Origin: Undaria pinnatifida
Lineage: Eukaryota; Sar; Phaeophyceae; Laminariales; Alariaceae
Direction of reading: 5' to 3'
Length of the DNA stretch: 64,000 nt
Assembly (NCBI GenBank): GCA_012845835.1
Contig: JABAKD010000036.1
Span: forward strand, 3,072,706-3,136,705
Position numbers and translations under genes: made by a program. This document shows positions 53,657 through 64,000 of the stretch, in pieces (positions within the stretch are counted from its first letter, which is position 1; every line of letters starts with the position of its first letter). The notes under the pieces were generated by a model. It worked only from the letters and a program-made list of their open reading frames with translations, was not told the origin of the DNA and searched no databases.

Positions 53657-55889
53657 TACACCCTAGTGCGCCTTTAATAATTGGTTGTGTTAAGATCTTT
53701 TTCGCAACATCATCCCTCGGACCCATAACGACCCCTCTGCCAAATCTTGGTAACAACGTGTGGTGGAAACCGAAGAAATGCCGCCTCACACTCCTTCAAG
53801 GACGCCCTCTCCATGCCTTCGCCCAGGACTGGAACAAATACCACCATTCTGCCGGTGTTGTACACCCTAGTGCGCCTTTAAAAATTGGTGGTGTTAAGAT
53901 CTTTTTTGCAACAACATCCCTCAAACGTATAATGACCCCTCTGCCAAATCTTGGTAACAACGTGTATTGGAAACCGAAGAAATGCCGCCTCACACTCCTT
54001 CAAGGACGCCCTCTCCACGCCCTCGCCCAGGACTGGAACAAATTCCACCAATTCTGCCGGTGTTGTACACCCTAGTGCGCCTTTAATAATTGGTTGTGTT
54101 AAGATTTTTTTTGCAACATCATCCCTCAGACCCATAACGACTCCTCTGCCAAATCTTGGTAACAACGTGAATTGGAAACCGAAGAAATGCCGCCTCACAC
54201 TCCTTCAAGGACGCCCTCTCCACGCCTTCGCCCAGGACTGGAACAAATTCCACCATTCAGCCGGTGTTGTACACCCTAGTGCGCCTTTAATTATTAGTTG
54301 TGTTAAGATCTTTTTTGCAACATCATCCCTCAGATCCATAACGACTTCTCTGCTAAATCTTGGTAACAACGTGTATCGGAAACCGAAGAAATGCCGCCTC
54401 ACACTCCTTCAAGGAGGCCCTCTCCACGCCTTCGCCCAGGACTGAAACAAATTCCACCAATTCTGCCGGTGTTGTACACCCTAGTGCGCCTTTATTAATT
54501 AGTTGTGTTAAGATCGTTTTCGCAACAACATCCCTCAAACGTATAACGACCCCTCTAATAAATCTTGGTAACAACGTGTATTGGAAAACGAAGAAATGCC
54601 GCCTCACACTCCTTCAAGGACGCCCTCTCCACGCCTTCGCCCAGGACGGGAACAAATTCCACCAATTCTGCCGGTGTTGTACACCCTAGTGCGCCTTTAA
54701 TAATTGGTTGTGTTAAGATCTTTTTTGCAACATCATCCCTCAGACCCATAACGACCCCTCTGCCAAATCTTGGTAACAACGTGTAGTGGCAGCCGAAAAA
54801 ATGCCGCCTCACACTCCTTCAAGGTCGCCCTCTCCACGCCTTCGCCCAGGACTGGAACAAATTCCACCAATTCTGCCGGTGTTGTACACCCTAGTGCGTC
54901 TTTAATAATTACTTGTGTCAAGATCTTTTTTGCAAAATCATCTCTCAGACCCATAACGACCCCTCGGCCAAATCGTGGTAACATGTGTAATGGAAACCGA
55001 AGAAATGCCGCCTCACACTCCTTCAAGGACGCCCTCTCCACGCCTTCGCCCAGGACTGGAACAAATTCCACCAATTCTGCCGGTGTTGTACACCCTAGTG
55101 CGCCTTTATTAATTGGTTGTGTTAAGATCTTTTTTGCAACATCATCCCTCAGACCCATAACGACCCCTCTGCCAAATCTTGGTAACAACGTGAATTGGAA
55201 ACCGAAGAAATGCCGCCTCACACTCCTTCAAGGAGGCCCTCTCCACGCCTTCGCCCAGGACTGGAACAAATTCCACCATTCTGCCGGTGTTGTACACCCT
55301 AGTGCGCCTTAAAAAATTAGTTGTGTTAAGATCTTTTTCGCAACAACATCCCTCAGACGTATAACGACCCCTCTGCCAAAACTTGGTAACAACGTGTATT
55401 GGAAACTGAAGAAATGCCGCCTCACACTCCTTCAAGGACGCCCTCTCCACGCCTTCGCCCAGGATTGGAACAAATTCCACTAATTCTGCCGGTGTTGTAC
55501 ACCCTAGTGCGCCTTTAATAACTGGTTGTGTTAAGATCTTTTTTGCAACATCATCCCTCAGACCCATAACGACTCCTCTGCCAAATCTTGGTAACAACGT
55601 GTAGTGGCAGCCGAAGAAATGCCGCCTCACACTCCTTCAAGGTCGCCCTCTCCACGCCTTCGCCCAGGACTGGAACAAATTCCACCAATTCTGCCGGTGT
55701 TGTACACCCTAGTGCGTCTTTAATAATTACTTGTGTCAAGATCTTTTTTGCAAAATCATCTCTCAGACCCATAACGACCCCTCGGCCAAATCGTGGTAAC
55801 ATGTGTAATGGAAACCGAAGAAATGCCGCCTCACACTCCTTCAAGGAGGCCCTCTCCACGCCTTCGCCCAGGACTGGAACAAATTCCAC

Positions 55890-58408
55890 CAATTCTGCCG
55901 GTGTTGTACACCCTAGTGCGCCTTTAATAACTGGTTGTGTTAAGATCTTTTTTGCAACATCATCCCTCAGACCCATAACGACCCCTCTGCCAAATCTTGG
56001 TAACAACGTGTGGTGGAAACCGAGGAAATGCCGCCTCACACTCCTTCAAGGACGCCCTCTCCACGCCTTCGCCCAGGACTGGAACAAATACCACCATTCA
56101 GCCGGTGTTGTACACCCTAGTGCGCCTTTAATAATTAGTTGTGTTGTACACCCTAGTGCGCCTTTAAAAATTTGTTGTGTTAAGATCTGTTTTGCAACCA
56201 TATTTTTCAGACTCATAACGACCCCCCTGTCAAATCTTGGTAACAACGTGTGGTGGAAACCAGAGAAATGCCGCCTCACACTCCTTCAAGGACGCCCCCT
56301 TCACGCCCTCGCCCAGGACCCGAACGAATTCCACCATTCTGCCGGTGTTGTACACCCTAGTGCGCCTTTAATAATTAATTGTGTTAAGATTTTTTTCGCA
56401 ACATCATCCCTCGGACCCATAACGACCCCTCTGCCAAATCTTGGTAACAACGTGTAGTGGAAACCGAAGAAATGCCGCCTCACACTCCTTCAAGGACGCC
56501 CTCTCCATGCCTTCGCCCGGGACTGGAACAAATACCACCATTCTGCCGGTGTTGTACACCCTAGTGCGCCTTTTAAAATCGGTGGTGTTAAGATCTGTTT
56601 TGCAACAACATCCCTCAAACGTATAATGACCCCTCTGCCAAATCTTGGTAACAACGTGTATTGGAAACCGAAGAAATGCCGCCTCACACTCCTTCAAGGA
56701 CGCCCTCTCCACGCCTTCGCCCAGGACTGGAACAAATTCCACCAATTCTGCCGGTGTTGTACACCCTAGTGCGCCTTTAATAATTGGTTGTGTTAAGATT
56801 TTTTTGCAACATCATCCCTCAGACCCATAACGACTCCTCTGCCAAATCTTGGTAACAACGTGAATTGGAAACCGAAGAAATGCCGCCTCACACTCCTTCA
56901 AGGACGCCCTCTCCACGCCTTCGCCCAGGACTGGAACAAATTCCACCATTCAGCCGGTGTTGTACACCCTAGTGCGCCTTTAATTATTAGTTGTGTTAAG
57001 ATCTTTTTTGCAACATCATCCCTCAGACCCCTAACGACTTCTCTGCTAAATCTTGGTAACAACGTGTATCGGAAACCGAAGAAATGCCGCCTCACACTCC
57101 TTCAAGGAGGCCCTCTCCACGCCTTCGCCCAGGACTGGAACAAATTCCACCAATTCTGCCGGTGTTGTACACCCTAGTGCGCCTTTAATAACTGGTTGTG
57201 TTAAGATCTTTTTTGCAACATCATCCCTCAGACCCATAACGACCCCTCTGCCAAATCTTGGTAACAACGTGTGGTGGAAACAGAGGAAATGCCGCCTCAC
57301 ACTCCTTCAAGGACGCCCTCTCCACGCCTTCGCCCAGGACTGGAACAAATTCCACCAATTCTGCCGGTGTTGTACACCCTAGTGCGCCTTTAATAACTGG
57401 TTGTGTTAAGATCTTTTTTGCAACATCATGCCTCAGACCCATAACGACCCCTCTGCCAAATCTTGGTAACAACGTGTGGTGGAAACCGAGGAAATGCCGC
57501 CTCACACTCCTTCAAGGACGCCCTCTCCACGCCTTCGCCCAGGACTGGAACAAATACCACCATTCAGCCGGTGTTGTACACCCTAGTGCGCCTTTAATAA
57601 TTAGTTGTGTTGTACACCCTAGTGCGCCTTTAAAAATTTGTTGTGTTAAGATCTGTTTTGCAACCATATTTTTCAAACTCATAACGACCCCCCTGTCAAA
57701 TCTTGGTAACAACGTGTGGTGGAAACCAGAGAAATGCCGCCTCACACTCCTTCAAGGACGCCCCCTTCACGCCCTCGCCCAGGACCCGAACGAATTCCAC
57801 CATTCTGCCGGTGTTGTACACCCTAGTGCGCCTTTAATAATTAATTGTGTTAAGATCTTTTTCGCAACATCATCCCTCGGACCCATAACGACCCCTCTGC
57901 CAAATCTTGGTAACAACGTGTGGTGGAAACCGAAGAAATGCCGCCTCACACTCCTTCAAGGACGCCCTCTCCATGCCTTCGCCCAGGACTGGAACAAATA
58001 CCACCATTCTGCCGGTGTTGTACACCCTAGTGCGCCTTTAAAAATCGGTGGTGTTAAGATCTGTTTTGCTACAACATCCCTCAAACGTATAATGACCCCT
58101 CTGCCAAATCTTGGTAACAACGTGTATTGGAAACCGAAGAAATGCCGCCTCACACTCCTTCAAGGACGCCCTCTCCACGCCTTCGCCCAGGACTGGAACA
58201 AATTCCACCAATTCTGCCGGTGTTGTACACCCTAGTGCGCCTTTAATAATTGGTTGTGTTAAGATTTTTTTGCAACATCATCCCTCAGACCCATAACGAC
58301 TCCTCTGCCAAATCTTGGTAACAACGTGAATTGGAAACCGAAGAAATGCCGCCTCACACTCCTTCAAGGACGCCCTCTCCACGCCTTCGCCCAGGACTGG
58401 AACAAATT
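55890..58408 (+). repeat. higher-order repeat block, copy 1
   Basis: About 2.5 kb of satellite (about 12 monomers including two composite ones) is nearly identical to 59673-62190. The offset is 3783 bp before and 3782 bp after a one-base deletion at about 60763. Diagnostic single-base variants in order are conserved. A sub-period of 1466 bp is also present (56645-57177 against 58111-58643). Confidence 0.85.
56110..56178 (+). repeat. composite monomer with extra 51-bp start (example)
   Basis: The monomer start (gttgtacaccctagtgcgcc, tttaataattagttgt) is immediately followed by a second monomer start (gttgtacaccctagtgcgcc, tttaaaaatttgttgtg), adding about 51 bp. The same structure recurs at about 57575, 59242, 59893, 61358 and 62208, so six in all. 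It marks one monomer subtype. Confidence 0.85.
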
Positions 58409-59672
58409 CCACCATTCAGCCGGTGTTGTACACCCTAGTGCGCCTTTAATTATTAGTTGTGTTAAGATCTTTTTTGCAACATCATCCCTCAGACCCCTAA
58501 CGACTTCTCTGCTAAATCTTGGTAACAACGTGTATCGGAAACCGAAGAAATGCCGCCTCACACTCCTTCAAGGAGGCCCTCTCCACGCCTTCGCCCAGGA
58601 CTGGAACAAATTCCACCAATTCTGCCGGTGTTGTACACCCTAGTGCGCCTTTAATAATTAGTTGTGTTAAGATCGTTTTCGCAACAACATACCTCAGACG
58701 TATAATGACCCCTCTGCCAAATCTTGATAACAACGTGTATTGGAAAACGAAGAAATGCCGCCTCACACTCCTTCAAGGACGCCCCCTTCACGCCCTCGCC
58801 CAGGACCCGAACGAATTCCACCATTCTGCCGGTGTTGTACACCCTAGTGCGCCTTTAATAATTGGTTGTGTTAAGATCTTTTTCGCAACATCATCCCTCG
58901 GACCCATAACGACCCCTCTGCTAAATCTTGGTAACAACGTGTGGTGGAAACCGAAGAAATGCCGCCTCACACTCCTTCAAGGACGCCCTCTCCATGCCTT
59001 CGCCCAGGACTGGAACAAATACCACCATTCTGCCGGTGTTGTACACCCTAGTGCGCCTTTAAAAATTGGTGGTGTTAAGATCGTTTTTGCAACAACATCC
59101 CTCAAACGTATAATGACCCCTCTGCCAAATCTTGGTAACAACGTGTATTGGAAACCGAAGAAATGCCGCCTCACACTCCTTCAAGGACGCCCTCTCCACG
59201 CCTTCGCCCAGGACTGGAACAAATACCACCATTCAGCCGGTGTTGTACACCCTAGTGCGCCTTTAATAATTAGTTGTGTTGTACACCCTAGTGCGCCTTT
59301 AAAAATTTGTTGTGTTAAGATCTGTTTTGCAATCATATTTTTCAAACTCATAACGACCCCCCTGTCAAATCTTGGTAACAACGTGTGGTGGAAACCAGAG
59401 AAATGCCGCCTCACACTCCTTCAAGGACGCCCCCTTCACGCCCTCGCCCAGGACCCGAACGAATTCCACCATTCTGCCGGTGTTGTACACCCTAGTGCGC
59501 CTTTAATAATTAATTGTGTTAAGATCTTTTTCGCAACATCATCCCTCGGACCCATAACGACCCCTCTGCCAAATCTTGGTAACAACGTGTGGTGGAAACC
59601 GAAGAAATGCCGCCTCACACTCCTTCAAGGACGCCCTCTCCATGCCTTCGCCCAGGACTGGAACAAATTCCA

Positions 59673-62190
59673 CTATTCTGCCGGTGTTGTACACCCTAGT
59701 GCGCCTTTAATAACTGGTTGTGTTAAGATCTTTTTTGCAACATCATCCCTCAGACCCATAACGACCCCTCTGCCAAATCTTGGTAACAACGTGTGGTGGA
59801 AACCGAGGAAATGCCGCCTCACACTCCTTCAAGGACGCCCTCTCCACGCCTTCGCCCAGGACTGGAACAAATACCACCATTCAGCCGGTGTTGTACACCC
59901 TAGTGCGCCTTTAATAATTAGTTGTGTTGTACACCCTAGTGCGCCTTTAAAAATTTGTTGTGTTAAGATCTGTTTTGCAACCATATTTTTCAGACTCATA
60001 ACGACCCCCCTGTCAAATCTTGGTAACAACGTGTGGTGGAAACCAGAGAAATGCCGCCTCACACTCCTTCAAGGACGCCCCCTTCACGCCCTCGCCCAGG
60101 ACCCGAACGAATTACACCATTCTGCCGGTGTTGTACACCCTAGTGCGCCTTTAATAATTAATTGTGTTAAGATCTTTTTCGCAACATCATCCCTCGGACC
60201 CATAACGACCCCTCTGCCAAATCTTGGTAACAACGTGTAGTGGAAACCGAAGAAATGCCGCCTCACACTCCTTCAAGGACGCCCTCTCCATGCCTTCGCC
60301 CGGGACTGGAACAAATACCACCATTCTGCCGGTGTTGTACACCCTAGTGCGCCTTTTAAAATCGGTGGTGTTAAGATCTGTTTTGCAACAACATCCCTCA
60401 AACGTATAATGACCCCTCTGCCAAATCTTGGTAACAACGTGTATTGGAAACCGAAGAAATGCCGCCTCACACTCCTTCAAGGACGCCCTCTCCACGCCTT
60501 CGCCCAGGACTGGAACAAATTCCACCAATTCTGCCGGTGTTGTACACCCTAGTGCGCCTTTAATAATTGGTTGTGTTAAGATTTTTTTGCAACATCATCC
60601 CTCAGACCCATAACGACTCCTCTGCCAAATCTTGGTAACAACGTGAATTGGAAACCGAAGAAATGCCGCCTCACACTCCTTCAAGGACGCCCTCTCCACG
60701 CCTTCGCCCAGGACTGGAACAAATTCCACCATTCAGCCGGTGTTGTACACCCTAGTGCGCCTTAATTATTAGTTGTGTTAAGATCTTTTTCGCAACATCA
60801 TCCCTCAGACCCCTAACGACTTCTCTGCTAAATCTTGGTAACAACGTGTATCGGAAACCGAAGAAATGCCGCCTCACACTCCTTCAAGGAGGCCCTCTCC
60901 ACGCCTTCGCCCAGGACTGGAACAAATTCCACCAATTCTGCCGGTGTTGTACACCCTAGTGCGCCTTTAATAACTGGTTGTGTTAAGATCTTTTTTGCAA
61001 CATCATCCCTCAGACCCATAACGACCCCTCTGCCAAATCTTGGTAACAACGTGTGGTGGAAACAGAGGAAATGCCGCCTCACACTCCTTCAAGGACGCCC
61101 TCTCCACGCCTTCGCCCAGGACTGGAACAAATTCCACCAATTCTGCCGGTGTTGTACACCCTAGTGCGCCTTTAATAACTGGTTGTGTTAAGATCTTTTT
61201 TGCAACATCATGCCTCAGACCCATAACGACCCCTCTGCCAAATCTTGGTAACAACGTGTGGTGGAAACCGAGGAAATGCCGCCTCACACTCCTTCAAGGA
61301 CGCCCTCTCCACGCCTTCGCCCAGGACTGGAACAAATACCACCATTCAGCCGGTGTTGTACACCCTAGTGCGCCTTTAATAATTAGTTGTGTTGTACACC
61401 CTAGTGCGCCTTTAAAAATTTGTTGTGTTAAGATCTGTTTTGCAACCATATTTTTCAAACTCATAACGACCCCCCTGTCAAATCTTGGTAACAACGTGTG
61501 GTGGAAACCAGAGAAATGCCGCCTCACACTCCTTCAAGGACGCCCCCTTCACGCCCTCGCCCAGGACCCGAACGAATTCCACCATTCTGCCGGTGTTGTA
61601 CACCCTAGTGCGCCTTTAATAATTAATTGTGTTAAGATCTTTTTCGCAACATCATCCCTCGGACCCATAACGACCCCTCTGCCAAATCTTGGTAACAACG
61701 TGTGGTGGAAACCGAAGAAATGCCGCCTCACACTCCTTCAAGGACGCCCTCTCCATGCCTTCGCCCAGGACTGGAACAAATACCACCATTCTGCCGGTGT
61801 TGTACACCCTAGTGCGCCTTTAAAAATCGGTGGTGTTAAGATCTGTTTTGCAACAACATCCCTCAAACGTATAATGACCCCTCTGCCAAATCTTGGTAAC
61901 AACGTGTATTGGAAACCGAAGAAATGCCGCCTCACACTCCTTCAAGGACGCCCTCTCCACGCCTTCGCCCAGGACTGGAACAAATTCCACCAATTCTGCC
62001 GGTGTTGTACACCCTAGTGCGCCTTTAATAATTGGTTGTGTTAAGATGTTTTTTGCAACATCATCCCTCAGACCCATAACGACTCCTCTGCCAAATCTTG
62101 GTAACAACGTGAATTGGAAACCGAAGAAATGCCGCCTCACACTCCTTCAAGGACGCCCTCTCCACGCCTTCGCCCAGGACTGGAACAAAT
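59673..62190 (+). repeat. higher-order repeat block, copy 2
   Basis: Partner of 55890-58408. Differences seen include a T loss at about 60763 and tgctacaaca (58069) against tgcaacaaca (61851). Between the two copies lie 1.26 kb of other monomers, so the full period is about 3.78 kb. Confidence 0.85.
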
Positions 62191-62745
62191 ACCACTATTC
62201 AGCCGGTGTTGTACACCCTAGTGCGCCTTTAATAATTAGTTGTGTTGTACACCCTAGTGCGCCTTTAAAAATTTGTTGTGTTAAGATCTGTTTTGCAACC
62301 ATATTTTTCAGACTCATAACGACCCCCCTGTCAAATCTTGGTAACAACGTGTGGTGGAAACCAGAGAAATGCCGCCTCACACTCCTTCAAGGACGCCCCC
62401 TTCACGCCCTCGCCCAGGACCCGAACGAATTCCACCATTCTGCCGGTGTTGTACACCCTAGTGCGCCTTTAATAATTGGTTGTGTTCTAATCTTTTTCGC
62501 AACATCATCCCTCGGACCCATAACGACCCCTCTGCCAAATCTTGGTAACAACGTGTGGTGGAAACCGAAGAAATGCCGCCTCACACTCCTTCAAGGACGC
62601 CCTCTCCATGCCTTCGCCCAGGACTGGAACTAATACCACCATTCTGCCGGTGTTGTACACCCTAGTGCGCCTTTAAAAATTGGTGGTGTTAAGATCTTTT
62701 TTGCAACAACATCCCTCAAACGTATAATGACCCCTCTGCTAAATC

Positions 62746-63640
62746 TTGGTAACAACGTGTATTGGAAACCGAAGAAATGCCGCCTCACACTCCTTCAAGG
62801 ACGCCCTCTCCACGCCTTCGCCCAGGACTGGAACAAATTCCACCAATTCTGCCGGTGTTGTACACCCTAGTGCGCCTTTAATAATTGGTTGTGTTAAGAG
62901 TTTTTTTGCAACATCATCCCTCAGACCCATAACGACTCCTCTGCCAAATCTTGGTAACAACGTGAATTGGAAACCGAAGAAATGCCGCCTCACACTCCTT
63001 CAAGGACGCCCTCTCCACGCCTTCGCCCAGGACTGGAACAAATTCCACCATTCAGCCGGTGTTGTACACCCTAGTGCGCCTTTAATTATTAGTTGTGTTA
63101 AGATCTTTTTTGCAACATCATCCCTCAGACCCATAACGACTTCTCTGCTAAATCTTGGTAACAACGTGTATCGGAAACCGAAGAAATGCCGCCTCACACT
63201 CCTTCAAGGAGGCCCTCTCCACGCCTTCGCCCAGGACTGGAACAAATTCCACCAATTCTGCCGGTGTTGTACACCCTAGTGCGCCTTTATTAATTAGTTG
63301 TGTTAAGATCGTTTTCGCAACAACATCCCTCAGACGTATAACGACCCCTCTGCCAAATCTTGGTAACAACGTGTATTGGAAAACGAAGAAATGCCGCCTC
63401 ACACTCCTTCAAGGACGCCCTCTCCACGCCTTCGCCCAGGACGGGAACAAATTCCACCAATTCTGCCGGTGTTGTACACCCTAGTGCGCCTTTAATAATT
63501 GGTTGTGTTGAGATATTTTTTGCAACATCATCCCTCAGACCCATAACGACCCCTCTGCCAAATCTTGGTAACAACGTGTAGTGGCAGCCGAAGAAATGCC
63601 GCCTCACACTCCTTCAAGGTCGCCCTCTCCACGCCTTCGC
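62746..63640 (+). repeat. second long-range repeat of 53951-54845
   Basis: The monomer succession and variants of 53951-54845 (including subtypes with gtgtatcggaaacc, then gtgtattggaaaacg, then gtgtagtggcagcc) recur here at an offset of 8795 bp. This shows that array segments at both ends of the sampled satellite share ancestry. Confidence 0.75.
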
Positions 63641-64000
63641 CCAGGACTGGAACAAATTCCACCAAATCTGCCGGTGTTGTACACCCTAGTGCGCCTTTAA
63701 AAATTGGTGGTGTTAAGATCTTTTTTGCAACAACATCCCTCAAACGTATAATGACCCCTCTGCCAAATCTTGGTAACAACGTGTATTGGAAACCGAAGAA
63801 ATGCCGCCTCACACTCCTTCAAGGACGCCCTCTCCACGCCCTCGCCCAGGACTGGAACAAATTCCACCAATTCTGCCGGTGTTGTACACCCTAGTGCGCC
63901 TTTAATAATTGGTGGTGTTAAGACCTTTTTTGCAACAACATCCCTCAAACGTATAATGACCCCTCTGCCAAATCTTGGTAACAACGTGTATTGGAAACCG

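Larger units (their letters stand above)
53653..64000 (+). repeat. 204/205-bp satellite array, about 49 monomers
   Basis: Head-to-tail monomers each start GTTGTACACCCTAGTGCGCC and contain ttgtgttaagatc, ttgcaacatcatccctcaga, then cccataacgacccctctgcc, aaatcttggtaacaacgtg, gaagaaatgccgcctcacac and gcccaggactggaacaaatt. Starts at 53653, 53857, 54062, 54266, 54471 and 54676 show lengths of 204 or 205 bp. The extra base is in CCACCAATTCTGCC against CCACCATTCTGCC. Divergence between monomers is mostly a few percent to about 15 percent. The array runs off the right edge, so its true size is unknown. No transcript evidence or RNA-gene motif is visible. Confidence 0.97.

Noticed and set aside
58519-60240. 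573-codon open frame as a repeat protein gene
   Set aside because: It lies wholly inside the satellite, its 68-residue period is the 204-bp monomer, and minus-strand frames are also open. Periodic openness without independent evidence does not support a protein.
53653-64000. CRISPR-like or rDNA-spacer array
   Set aside because: Monomers are contiguous 204/205-bp units with no unique spacers and no rRNA or cas sequence.

Overview
The window looks like nuclear DNA of a eukaryote. It has no operons or dense coding. Exons are short, isolated and bounded by GT/AG splice signals with polypyrimidine tracts. Fossil retro- and DNA transposons, CTG/CAA microsatellites and TTAGGG-type telomeric repeats are scattered through it, and the last 10 kb is satellite DNA. 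The LINE reverse-transcriptase tail at 46.8-47.2 kb and the Tigger-like transposase at 27.3-30.1 kb resemble proteins I associate from memory with brown algae (Ectocarpus-type stramenopiles). No search was possible, so that assignment is tentative.

Layout. 0-9 kb: mostly non-coding, with a possible decayed gene (0.37-1.3 kb), a two-exon gene fragment (4.05-4.48 kb), a CTG-rich block (6.5-6.9 kb) and one well-preserved exon resembling a GT-A-type glycosyltransferase (7.94-8.67 kb). 9.17-11.4 kb: a degenerate Copia-type LTR retrotransposon with 5' LTR, primer-binding-site-like sequence, gag with zinc knuckle, protease motif and an integrase C-terminus joined by internal deletion. A matching solo LTR of identical length lies at 21.07-21.43 kb. 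12.2-13.0 kb: a broken minus-strand reading frame of unknown identity. 13.4-18.3 kb: locally duplicated repeats, a minus-strand two-exon gene (15.2-16.1 kb) whose intron carries a tRNA-like SINE candidate between 79-bp direct repeats, and a small Cys-rich zinc-binding-like protein (17.25-17.56 kb). 20.2-21.0 kb: degenerate minisatellite.

26.64-30.40 kb is a complete Tigger/pogo-class transposon with 18-bp terminal inverted repeats, TA target-site duplication and a decayed DDE transposase on the minus strand. 32.9-33.6 kb holds a direct duplication. 37.5-38.9 kb has three related copies of an unrecognised exon, one with good splice sites. 39.27-40.51 kb is a non-autonomous hAT element with 17-bp inverted repeats and a perfect 8-bp target-site duplication. 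40.8-41.3 kb is trinucleotide-rich. 42.7-44.5 kb is rich in GGCC motifs. 46.8-47.2 kb is a LINE tail.

53.6-64.0 kb: a short degenerate TTAGGG array passes directly into a satellite of about 49 monomers of 204 or 205 bp. The satellite has higher-order structure (near-identical 2.5-kb blocks 3.78 kb apart, plus an 8.8-kb-spaced repeat) and runs off the window end. The whole suggests a gene-poor, repeat-rich subtelomeric or pericentromeric region. Few genes appear intact, so there is no pathway to reconstruct. The main story is successive transposon insertion, decay and tandem amplification.
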